DNA from: Firmicutes bacterium UBA1422
GTDB lineage: Bacteria; Bacillota; Clostridia; Peptostreptococcales; Anaerovoracaceae
Assembly (NCBI GenBank): GCA_002304835.1
Contig: DBPK01000012.1
Coordinates: forward strand, 39,200-72,133
Direction of reading: 5' to 3'
DNA: 32,934 nucleotides
The notes under the pieces were generated by a model. That model saw only the letters and a program-made list of their open reading frames with translations, did no database searches and was not told the origin of the DNA. Of the stretch, positions 16,546 to 23,468 are shown one piece after another. Positions within the stretch are counted from its first letter, which is position 1. Each line of letters starts with the position of its first letter. A program made the position numbers and the translations under genes.

Positions 16546-17685
16546 TCAGCTTATCTTTGACAGTATGTAATCGGCGAATTCAGCACCTGTTGCACCGTCA
16601 TCGCGTCCTGTCAAACGGATATTTTTTTCTTTGACTGTGCATTCCTCTATTGCATCATAAAGCTTCTCGGATCTCTCATGGTAACCTATATGGGAAAGCA
16701 GCATAGCACCTGCCCTTATTACACTGCAGGGATCGGCATACTTTTCACGGCCTTCCTGTACCATCCTTGGAGCGCTGCCGTGGATGGCCTCAAACATGGC
16801 ATAATGCTTTCCTATATTTGCACTTCCTGCGGTCCCCACACCACCTTGCAGCTCCGCCGCCTCATCGGTCAGGATATCCCCGTAAAGGTTGGGCAGTATC
16901 ATCACCTGGAATTGCTTTCTTCTTTTTTCGTCTATGAGTTTAGCTGTCATGATGTCTATATACCAGTCATCGGTCTCGATCTCGGGATAATCACCGGAGA
17001 CATTTTTACAGACATCCAGGAATTTTCCGTCGGTGGTTTTCACAACATTGGCTTTTGTTACAATGGTGACCCTTTTCTTTTTGTTTTCTTTTGCATAATC
17101 AAAGGCCATACGGGCGATCCTTTCGGTGCCCTGAGAGGTTATGACTCTGAAGTCTATGGCCAGGTCTTCGGTTATGTTCATGCCTTGAGATCCCATTGCA
17201 TAAAGACATTCTGTGTTCTCACGGAAAAAGGTCCAGTCTATATCTTTTTCGGGTATTTTTACCGGACGCACATTGGCAAAAAGATCCAGTGCCTTTCGCA
17301 TTGCCACATTTGCACTTTCCACATTGGCCCATTTATCTCCTTTACGGGGAGTGGTTGTGGGACCTTTGAGAAGCACATTGCATTTTTTGATTTCTTCCAG
17401 GACATCATCGGGTATGGCCTTGCCTTTTGCGGCACGGTTTTCTATGGTAAGACCCTCGATAGTCCGGAATTCTATTTTACCCTTTTTTATTTCTTCCGAA
17501 AGGAGTGAAGAGAGTACTTTTTGTGCATGGGTCGTTATGGCGGGGCCGATACCGTCGCCTCCGATAACACCTATGACTGTTTTTTCAAGAGAGCGGTAAT
17601 CCGTAAAACCGCTGTCTTTTTTCATTTCCTCGATCCTTAGAAGCTGCCCGGATATGATGTCTTCGAATTTTTCTCTATAATTCAT
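16546..17685 (-). CDS. icd: isocitrate dehydrogenase
   Basis: Oxidative decarboxylation of isocitrate to 2-oxoglutarate in the cytoplasm. The protein has 379 residues and is of the isocitrate/isopropylmalate dehydrogenase fold. GGDGIGP occurs at 42-48. The substrate loop reads ESANVAMRKALDLFANVRP with Ser124 and Asn126, the pair that selects isocitrate; isopropylmalate enzymes have Leu residues there. RENTECLY, NLYGDILTDEAAELQGG and EAIHGSAP follow. The residue after SAP is Arg, where E. coli NADP-Icd has Lys344 and NAD enzymes usually have Asp, so NADP use is possible. A 35-residue extension before the first strand is unusual. The start overlaps the acn stop by 11 bases, with CAGGAGG inside acn, which suggests translational coupling. 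Confidence 0.92.
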   Translation of the reverse strand: MNYREKFEDIISGQLLRIEEMKKDSGFTDYRSLEKTVIGVIGGDGIGPAITTHAQKVLSSLLSEEIKKGKIEFRTIEGLTIENRAAKGKAIPDDVLEEIKKCNVLLKGPTTTPRKGDKWANVESANVAMRKALDLFANVRPVKIPEKDIDWTFFRENTECLYAMGSQGMNITEDLAIDFRVITSQGTERIARMAFDYAKENKKKRVTIVTKANVVKTTDGKFLDVCKNVSGDYPEIETDDWYIDIMTAKLIDEKRRKQFQVMILPNLYGDILTDEAAELQGGVGTAGSANIGKHYAMFEAIHGSAPRMVQEGREKYADPCSVIRAGAMLLSHIGYHERSEKLYDAIEECTVKEKNIRLTGRDDGATGAEFADYILSKIS

Positions 17686-19612
17686 GTTCGGCCTCCTGTT
17701 TGATATAATTGATTTTTCCTCCGGCCAGTATAATGGCTTTTTCTGTTTCGGAAAAATTGGTTTCAGTTATATATTTTTCGCCTGTTGTAAGATTTTTTAC
17801 TGTTACCTCAGGACTCTTTATTTGAGATAAGGCATTTTCTATCAAAAGTTCATGGCCAACTTTTATGCGGTCATGATCCGACGGATCCGAAAATACCAGA
17901 GGGATTATGCCGCTGTTGATCAGATTGCTCCTGTGTATCCTGGCGAAAGATTTTGCTATCACGAATTTTACTCCAAGGAAAAGAGGAACCAGTGCCGCAT
18001 GTTCTCTGCTGCTTCCCTGACCGTAGTTATCCCCTCCGGATATGGCACAGCTGCCCGCCTTTTTACAGCGCCCGGAAAAGTCCGGATCGATTTTTTCAAA
18101 ACAGTATCCCGAAAGATGAGGTATGTTGGACCTGTACGGCAGCAGTCTTGAATCGGAGGGCATGATATCATCTGTAGTTATATTGTCACCGGCGCTTAAG
18201 GTAACGTTAGCCTTTATACTGTCTTTCAGACTTTCATTTCTAGGGAAAGGTTTTATATTCGGGCCCATTTCCAAAGGAGTCTTCCCGGTGTCGCCGTCAT
18301 CGGCGGAAACAATGAAACTGTGATTGGGCTCAAAGAATGCCGGCTCTATGGAGGGCAGCATCATTCCGTAGGTACTTGCATCTGTGAGCACACCTTTTAT
18401 GGCTGAAATAGCCGCTGTTTCAGGACTGACAAGATATACGTCCGCATCGGCTGTTCCGCTTCTGCCCTTGAAATTACGATTGAATGTGCGAAGAGAGACA
18501 GCTCCGGATCTTGGGGACTGCCCCATGCCTATGCATGGGCCGCAGGCATTCTCTATTATCCTTGCCCCCGAAGAAATAAGATCAGCCAGAGCTCCGTTCT
18601 CTGCCATTTTATTTAATATTTTTGACGAACCGGGGGATATGACCAGGCTCACATCGGGATGCACTTTACTGCCCTTAAGTATCCCTGCCACTTTCATGAG
18701 ATCGGTATATGAAGAATTCGTGCAGCTGCCTATGGCCACCTGATCCACTTTTATTTCTCCTATATCAAAGACAGTATCCACATTGTCTGGACTGTGGGGT
18801 TTTGCCGCCAGAGGAGTAAGCAGGGAAAGATCCACCTCCAGAGTGTGATCGTAAACTGCATCTTCATCGGCAGAAAGGGGGATATGATCTTCTTCTCGGC
18901 CCTGGGACTCAAGATATTTTCTTGTGTTTTCATCGCTGGGGAAAACAGAAGTCGTAGCCCCCAGTTCGGCACCCATATTAGTTATGGTGGCTCTGTCAGT
19001 GACAGAAAGGGCAGAAACGCCTTCTCCTGTATATTCTATGATCTTGCCTACGCCGCCTTTTACGGTAAGCTGCTTTAGGATATGGAGTATGACATCTTTT
19101 GCGGAGACCCAAGGTTTTAGAGAACCTTTTAGTTTTATGCCCATGACTTCGGGAACAGTAAGGCTGTAGGTGCCCTTGGCCATGGCAACGGCAACATCAA
19201 GACCGCCGGCACCTATGGCTATCATACCCAGTCCGCCTCCGGTGGGGGTATGACTGTCGCTGCCCAGAAGGGTCTTTCCCGGTTTCCCGTAGTTTTCCAG
19301 GTGCAGTTGATGGCATATACCGTTTCCGGGCTTTGAAAAAATTATACCGTGTCTTTTGGCCACGCTTTTTATGAACTGATGATCGTCGGCATTTTCAAAA
19401 CCTGTCTGAAGAGTATTGTGATCTATATAGGCTACTGAAAGCTCTGTTTTGACCTTTTCGATATCCATAGCTTCCAACTGAAGATAAACCATGGTGCCTG
19501 TGGAATCCTGAGTAAGGGTCTGATCGATCCTGATGGTTATTTCTTCGCCTGCCTTAAGCTCGCCGCTGATAAGATGGTTTTTAAGTATTTTGTAAGCCAG
19601 TGTACTGCTCAT
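17675..19612 (-). CDS. acn: aconitate hydratase
   Basis: Aconitase isomerises citrate to isocitrate using a [4Fe-4S] cluster. The 645 residues match the short aconitase type found in many Clostridia and archaea. The three cluster cysteines are in IGSCTNSS and CGPCIGMG. LGSDSHTPTGGGLGM and ADADVYLVSPETAA belong to the first three domains. The swivelling fourth domain shows GDNITTDDIMPSDSRLL, GGDNYGQGSSREHAA and KSFARIHRSNLINSG. The start at 19612 is set by AAGGAGG just upstream; an ATG at 19651 lies in the promoter. It heads the acn-icd-gntR operon, which together would convert citrate to 2-oxoglutarate for glutamate. No citrate synthase gene is in the window. Confidence 0.95.
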   Translation of the reverse strand: MSSTLAYKILKNHLISGELKAGEEITIRIDQTLTQDSTGTMVYLQLEAMDIEKVKTELSVAYIDHNTLQTGFENADDHQFIKSVAKRHGIIFSKPGNGICHQLHLENYGKPGKTLLGSDSHTPTGGGLGMIAIGAGGLDVAVAMAKGTYSLTVPEVMGIKLKGSLKPWVSAKDVILHILKQLTVKGGVGKIIEYTGEGVSALSVTDRATITNMGAELGATTSVFPSDENTRKYLESQGREEDHIPLSADEDAVYDHTLEVDLSLLTPLAAKPHSPDNVDTVFDIGEIKVDQVAIGSCTNSSYTDLMKVAGILKGSKVHPDVSLVISPGSSKILNKMAENGALADLISSGARIIENACGPCIGMGQSPRSGAVSLRTFNRNFKGRSGTADADVYLVSPETAAISAIKGVLTDASTYGMMLPSIEPAFFEPNHSFIVSADDGDTGKTPLEMGPNIKPFPRNESLKDSIKANVTLSAGDNITTDDIMPSDSRLLPYRSNIPHLSGYCFEKIDPDFSGRCKKAGSCAISGGDNYGQGSSREHAALVPLFLGVKFVIAKSFARIHRSNLINSGIIPLVFSDPSDHDRIKVGHELLIENALSQIKSPEVTVKNLTTGEKYITETNFSETEKAIILAGGKINYIKQEAEHEL

Positions 19613-19641
19613 TTTTACCTCCTTGTGGACGTTAAACATAT

Positions 19642-19651
19642 TTGTATACAA
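19642..19651 (-). promoter_or_regulatory. probable GntR operator at the acn promoter
   Basis: TTGTATACAA is a perfect 10-bp palindrome of the form TNGT-NN-ACNA known for FadR-subgroup regulators. It overlaps the last base of the -10 box and covers the expected transcription start. A half-site TTGTATA is repeated in the -10 region itself. Confidence 0.7.
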
Positions 19652-19679
19652 TTATACAATATAGGGGGCAAACGGTCAA
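19651..19679 (-). promoter_or_regulatory. promoter of the acn-icd-gntR operon
   Basis: On the minus strand TTGACC (19679-19674), a 17-base spacer and TATAAT (19656-19651). The operator above sits directly downstream, as expected for a repressor that blocks initiation. Confidence 0.82.
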
Positions 19680-19686
19680 GTTCTGC

Positions 19687-19715
19687 TTTACATAAATGTT
19701 CATGCCCTGTATAAT
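19687..19715 (+). promoter_or_regulatory. promoter of the DUF5685/J-domain operon
   Basis: TTTACA (19687-19692), a 17-base spacer and TATAAT (19710-19715). It is back to back with the acn promoter, the two -35 boxes being only 7 bases apart. Confidence 0.8.
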
Positions 19716-19754
19716 TTACGGGAAAAGAACAATTTTATGTACAGGGAGTCAGTT

Positions 19755-20636
19755 TTGTTAGGATATGTAACTTGTGAAAAACCTGAAATGAAGATGCGGG
19801 ACTTTGAGATATACAGCGGATATTATTGTGGTATATGCAAATCCATAGGACACCGTTACGGACAACTCCCGAGAATGACACTCAGTTATGATGCGGCTTT
19901 TTTGGCCGTGCTTCTTGCGGGCCTTGAGGAAGAACAGGATACAGTAAAAAGAGAACACTGTATCATACATCATATAAAGAAAAAAACAATAGTCTCGAAC
20001 GGCGCAGTGGATTATGCAGGAGATGTTATGCTCATTCTGGCATGGCATAAGGCCATGGATGATATGAAAGATGAAGGAAAATTTTCCGCAAAAGCAAGCC
20101 TTCTTCTCATGAAAAAGATTTACAAGAAAATAAGCGGCAAATATTACGATCTTTGCCAAAAAATCGAAGAGCAGTTAAAAGAATTGAGTCTCATAGAAAA
20201 AGAAAAATGTCCCAATCTTGACATGGCGGCTGAATCATTTGCCAGGATAATGGAAGAAATATTCAACGGCTACAGTGAGAAAAACGAAAGGGAGCAGATG
20301 CTTCTAAAGAGGCTGGGTTATCATATGGGTAAATGGATATATCTTATGGATGCCTATGATGATCTGGAAAAAGACATTGAGAACGGATCATACAATCCTC
20401 TTGTTTACAGATACGCCAAAGGAAAAGAAGAAAACCCAAAGGATTTTGCCGGAAGGATAAAGGAGCAATGTGAAAGAAATCTGCTCATATATTGTTCGGA
20501 AATGGAAAAAACTATAGATTTGCTTGATATTAAAAAGAATAAAGGTATAATAGAGAACATAGTTTACATGGGACTTTTGAGAAGGACCGAAAAGGTCCTT
20601 GGAAAGGAAGAAGCAGAGAATGGGGAATCCGTATGA
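19755..20636 (+). CDS. DUF5685-family protein of unknown function
   Basis: This is a cytoplasmic, mostly helical protein of 293 residues, recognised as DUF5685-like by its opening LGYVTCEKPEMKMRDFEIY and YYCGICKSIG. The CxxC is Cys25 and Cys28. A second His/Cys patch is HCIIHHIKKK (about 70-80). In the C-terminal half the acidic segment LMDAYDDLEKDIENGSYNPL stands out. No function is established. The start is taken as TTG 19755, 6 bases after AGGGAG, because family members begin with GYV right after the first residues and the promoter puts the RNA start near 19722; ATG at 19737 has no binding site. The last 17 bases overlap the J-domain gene, so the two are coupled. Confidence 0.78.
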   Translation: MLGYVTCEKPEMKMRDFEIYSGYYCGICKSIGHRYGQLPRMTLSYDAAFLAVLLAGLEEEQDTVKREHCIIHHIKKKTIVSNGAVDYAGDVMLILAWHKAMDDMKDEGKFSAKASLLLMKKIYKKISGKYYDLCQKIEEQLKELSLIEKEKCPNLDMAAESFARIMEEIFNGYSEKNEREQMLLKRLGYHMGKWIYLMDAYDDLEKDIENGSYNPLVYRYAKGKEENPKDFAGRIKEQCERNLLIYCSEMEKTIDLLDIKKNKGIIENIVYMGLLRRTEKVLGKEEAENGESV

Positions 20637-21192
20637 GATTTTAGGAGTAAGCCGGAACGCGTCAGAAGCAGAGATAAAAGACGCTTATAAAAAAATGGTG
20701 AAGAAATATCACCCTGACAAATATCAGGACAATCCCTTAGGGGATCTTGCCGAGGAAAAACTTCAGGAAATAAACCAGGCATACGATCATATCATGAATG
20801 AAAGGCAGGGGAAAACCAACGGCACATATGGCGAAAGGAACCAGCCCGGACCGGAGTTCATGGAAATAAGAAGAGATATAGATGCGGGAAGACTAAAGGA
20901 AGCACAGCAGAAACTGGACCGTATACAAATAAAAAGTGCGGAATGGATATTTCTTGACGGCATGATATCATACAGAAAAGGCTGGTATGATGATGCCGCC
21001 GGCAAGATACAGCAGGCTGTAAATATGGACCCGAACAACATGGAGTATAACCAGGCACTGAGCAGACTTATGAATGCGGGGCAGGGATACAGAAACAATG
21101 CATACGGCAGGGGATATATGTCCAATCAGGATGCATTCTGCACGGCTTGTCAGTGTTATCTGTGTGCGGATTGCTGCTGTGACTGTATATAA
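20620..21192 (+). CDS. J-domain protein with TPR-like middle and cysteine-rich tail
   Basis: This is a small co-chaperone-like protein of 190 residues. Residues 3-68 are a complete J domain with the HPD tripeptide at 31-33, which in DnaJ proteins triggers DnaK ATP hydrolysis. The middle (about 85-155) looks like one or two TPR-type helical hairpins (SAEWIFLDGMISYRKGWYDD, then AAGKIQQAVNMDPNN). The last 17 residues hold eight cysteines in CTACQCYLCADCCCDC, suited to metal binding or to acylation. It is not DnaJ itself: the G/F region, zinc-finger repeats and substrate domains are missing. Its ATG lies inside the end of the DUF5685-like gene, with GGAAAGGAAG upstream. The likely partner is that protein or the membrane protein downstream. 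Confidence 0.86.
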   Translation: MGNPYEILGVSRNASEAEIKDAYKKMVKKYHPDKYQDNPLGDLAEEKLQEINQAYDHIMNERQGKTNGTYGERNQPGPEFMEIRRDIDAGRLKEAQQKLDRIQIKSAEWIFLDGMISYRKGWYDDAAGKIQQAVNMDPNNMEYNQALSRLMNAGQGYRNNAYGRGYMSNQDAFCTACQCYLCADCCCDCI

Positions 21193-21228
21193 AACAAATG
21201 CTGAAGTTTTATGAAAACGGAGAATCAT

Positions 21229-21762
21229 ATGAACAGCAGCAAAAATACTTTTAAGATAGCCTTTGGCGGTATATGCCTTGCCTTTACAGTTGTTGCTGTA
21301 TTTATGGCATCCATCGTTCCCGGGCTGGAACTCACTTTTTATGCAGTCAGCTCTTTATTTACCGCAGCTGTTATTATTGAGTCGGGTATAAAGGCCGGGC
21401 TAATGCTTTACGGGGCATCTTGTATTCTTTGTTTTATTCTTATACCTGACAAAGCTGCGCTTATACCCTTTGTATTCTTTTTCGGCATATACGGCGTAAT
21501 CAAATTCATTGCGGAAAAAGCAAAAAACCCTTTTGGTCAGATAATTATCAAAACGCTTTTTTTCATGGCTATATTCGGAACCGGATTTTTCTTTTTCAAA
21601 TCTCTTTTTTTCGGCAACATTTCCTTGCCGGACTACTCATTGTGGGTACTGATACCCGGCAGTCTTCTCATTTTCATACTATATGACTATATATATACAC
21701 TTATGATAAAATTATACAGACAGAGAATAAAAAGGGACCAGAAAGGAATTAAACTGTCATAG
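21229..21762 (+). CDS. small conserved membrane protein
   Basis: I do not recognise a characterised family. The protein has 177 residues with about six hydrophobic helices, for example FGGICLAFTVVAVFMASIVP, AALIPFVFFFGIYGVIKF and LWVLIPGSLLIFILY, and a basic C-terminal tail. The size and layout recall the S-components of ECF vitamin transporters, and the opening KIAFGGICLAF is reminiscent of them, but no family signature is certain. The ATG at 21229 has GGAG 6 bases upstream; an in-frame ATG at 21211 would add six residues. It ends the operon that begins at 19755 and is followed by a strong terminator. Confidence 0.72.
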   Translation: MNSSKNTFKIAFGGICLAFTVVAVFMASIVPGLELTFYAVSSLFTAAVIIESGIKAGLMLYGASCILCFILIPDKAALIPFVFFFGIYGVIKFIAEKAKNPFGQIIIKTLFFMAIFGTGFFFFKSLFFGNISLPDYSLWVLIPGSLLIFILYDYIYTLMIKLYRQRIKRDQKGIKLS

Positions 21763-21849
21763 GCAAGTAATGACAGCAACGGATAAAAGGTCAGACCGGA
21801 AGAGATCCACCCGCATTACAAATGACAAAAAACCAGAAGATATAAATAA

Positions 21850-21876
21850 AAAAGAGAAGCCTGAGGCTTCTCTTTT
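21850..21876. terminator. bidirectional terminator between the J-domain operon and hydantoinase
   Basis: A perfect 12-bp stem AAAAGAGAAGCC/GGCTTCTCTTTT has the 3-base loop TGA. The A and T ends make it work for both convergent transcripts. Confidence 0.92.
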
Positions 21877-21909
21877 GGTTTGTTTCCTGTTGATGTCTTA
21901 TTGATGCTT

Positions 21910-23316
21910 TTAGAGTAATGGGCCCTTGTGCCTGATGGGTTTGCATTTGATGAGCTGACCGTATCCTTTTTCGCCTACGAATTTTTTGCCGTCAAATACA
22001 AGCTTGCCTCTGCTGTATGTAGCGACAGGATAACCCTTGACTTTTGCACCTTCCCATATGGTATGATCCAGATCTCCGTGCATATTCTTTTTGTTGTTTA
22101 CTGTCAGACTCTTCTTGGTATCATAAATAACGATATCCGCATCAAGACCCACTTCGATAGCACCCTTCAGATGATCCAGTCCGAACAGTTTCGCCGGATT
22201 TGATGCACTGATCTCAACAGCTCTATTGAAACTGATCCTGCCTTTGTTGGCTTCGGAAAGGATATAGGGATACATGTTCTCGATGCCGGCGCATCCGTTG
22301 GGTATAGTTGTGAAGTTGCCGGGTTTGCCGTTCTTCTGCTTGATTCCCCAGTCTTTTTCCGCTCTGGTGAACGGGCAGTGGTCTGTGGCCAGTGTGGCTA
22401 TGTTGCCGTTCTTTATACCGGCCCATATGGCATCCTGTGAAACTTTGCCCTTCATTGGAGGCGAGCATACATAGTCCTGAGCTCTTTTGCTTTTATATAC
22501 TTCTTTGGTGAAATTCAGATACTGAGGACATGTTTCTGCAAAGATGGGATATCCTTCTGCTCTGGCGGCACTAACAGCATCCATACCCTGTTTGTCTGCC
22601 AGATGTACGATATAAAGGGATGCACCTGCCATTTTTGCCAGGTTGATAGCTCTTACATCAGCTTCGCCTTCAACATCTTCGTTCTTGGACATATAATGCC
22701 ACCAAGGCTCAACTTTGCCTTCAGCCAGATATTGTTTAACAAGAACATTGTTCACGTCTCTGTTTTCGGCATGAACTCCCACAAGTGCTCCTATTTTTTT
22801 GGCTTTCTGCAGAACTTTGTAGAAAGAACCGTCATCAACGCCGAAATCATAGACCATGAACACCTTGAATGAGGGGATACCGAATTTTACCGCATCCTCC
22901 ATGGAATCCAGCAGTTTGTCGGTGGTGACATCTGTAACGCCGATATGGAAGGAATAGTCAACAGCCGCATCCGGAGCAGCAAGAGCATCTCTTCTCTTGA
23001 TGGAATCCAGCATGGGTTCACCCTGGGCCTGAAGTATGAAATCAAATACGGTCGTAGTACCTCCGCAGGCAGCGGATCTTGTGCCGGAATAATAGTCATC
23101 GGTGGATATGGTCCCTCCGAAAGGCATGGCCAGATGTGTGTGTCCGTCGATGGCTCCGGGAAGAACAAGCTTGCCTCTGGCATCAACTACTTCGGTGTCT
23201 TTCTCGGCTTTAAGGCCGTTGCCGATGGCAACGATCTTACCGTTTTTTACGGCAACGTCTGCCTTGAATGTGGTTTTCGCAGTTACGACTTTGCCGCCTT
23301 TGATCAATAAATCCAT
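21910..23316 (-). CDS. hydA: dihydropyrimidinase / D-hydantoinase
   Basis: This cytoplasmic amidohydrolase opens the ring of dihydropyrimidines or 5-substituted hydantoins to N-carbamoyl amino acids. It has 468 residues, as usual. The binuclear metal site is complete: His59 and His61 (DGHTH), the carboxylated lysine Lys151 (SFKVFM), His182 (GVHAEN), His238 (YIVHLAD) and Asp312 (ATDHCPF). Start at 23316 with AAAGGAGGACAG upstream; the frame extends further but without a site. It follows the NCS1 permease on the same strand after 152 bases. Together they form an uptake-and-ring-opening pair for pyrimidines, hydantoins or allantoin-like ureides. Allantoinase is a close relative; the sequence alone favours dihydropyrimidinase/hydantoinase. 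No carbamoylase gene is adjacent. Confidence 0.88.
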   Translation of the reverse strand: MDLLIKGGKVVTAKTTFKADVAVKNGKIVAIGNGLKAEKDTEVVDARGKLVLPGAIDGHTHLAMPFGGTISTDDYYSGTRSAACGGTTTVFDFILQAQGEPMLDSIKRRDALAAPDAAVDYSFHIGVTDVTTDKLLDSMEDAVKFGIPSFKVFMVYDFGVDDGSFYKVLQKAKKIGALVGVHAENRDVNNVLVKQYLAEGKVEPWWHYMSKNEDVEGEADVRAINLAKMAGASLYIVHLADKQGMDAVSAARAEGYPIFAETCPQYLNFTKEVYKSKRAQDYVCSPPMKGKVSQDAIWAGIKNGNIATLATDHCPFTRAEKDWGIKQKNGKPGNFTTIPNGCAGIENMYPYILSEANKGRISFNRAVEISASNPAKLFGLDHLKGAIEVGLDADIVIYDTKKSLTVNNKKNMHGDLDHTIWEGAKVKGYPVATYSRGKLVFDGKKFVGEKGYGQLIKCKPIRHKGPLL

Positions 23317-23342
23317 ATTCTGTCCTCCTTTATAAATTGTCT

Positions 23343-23366
23343 TTTTGTTTTTGCGCAAAAACAAAA
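23343..23366. repeat. perfect 24-bp palindrome upstream of the hydantoinase gene
   Basis: The half-site TTTTGTTTTTGC (23343-23354) is followed directly by its exact reverse complement (23355-23366). It lies 27 bases before the hydantoinase ATG. It has no loop, which favours a protein-binding operator over an RNA hairpin. Confidence 0.7.
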
Positions 23367-23399
23367 TATTAATCGTTACTCCCTTTTTGAGGGGGTAAA

Positions 23400-23433
23400 G
23401 CAAGAGCCTCTGAGTCATCCCAAAGGCTCTTGC
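23400..23433. terminator. hairpin between the NCS1 permease and hydantoinase genes
   Basis: GCAAGAGCC (23400-23408) pairs perfectly with GGCTCTTGC (23425-23433) around a 16-base loop. On the minus strand the 3' side continues TTTACCCCC, a poor T-run, so it may be a partial terminator or an RNA-stability stem that lowers hydantoinase relative to permease expression. Confidence 0.5.
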
Positions 23434-23468
23434 ATTTTTACTTGCTGTTATGAAGTTTTACCTTCAGA

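Noticed and set aside
16678..17508. Long open frame (276 codons) on the plus strand inside icd
   Set aside because: It is the antisense shadow of icd, which has full family motifs on the other strand.
16546..17685. 3-isopropylmalate dehydrogenase (leuB) next to a LeuC-like protein
   Set aside because: The substrate loop has Ser and Asn (ESANVAMR) as in isocitrate enzymes, and the neighbour is a full-length four-domain aconitase rather than split leuC/leuD.
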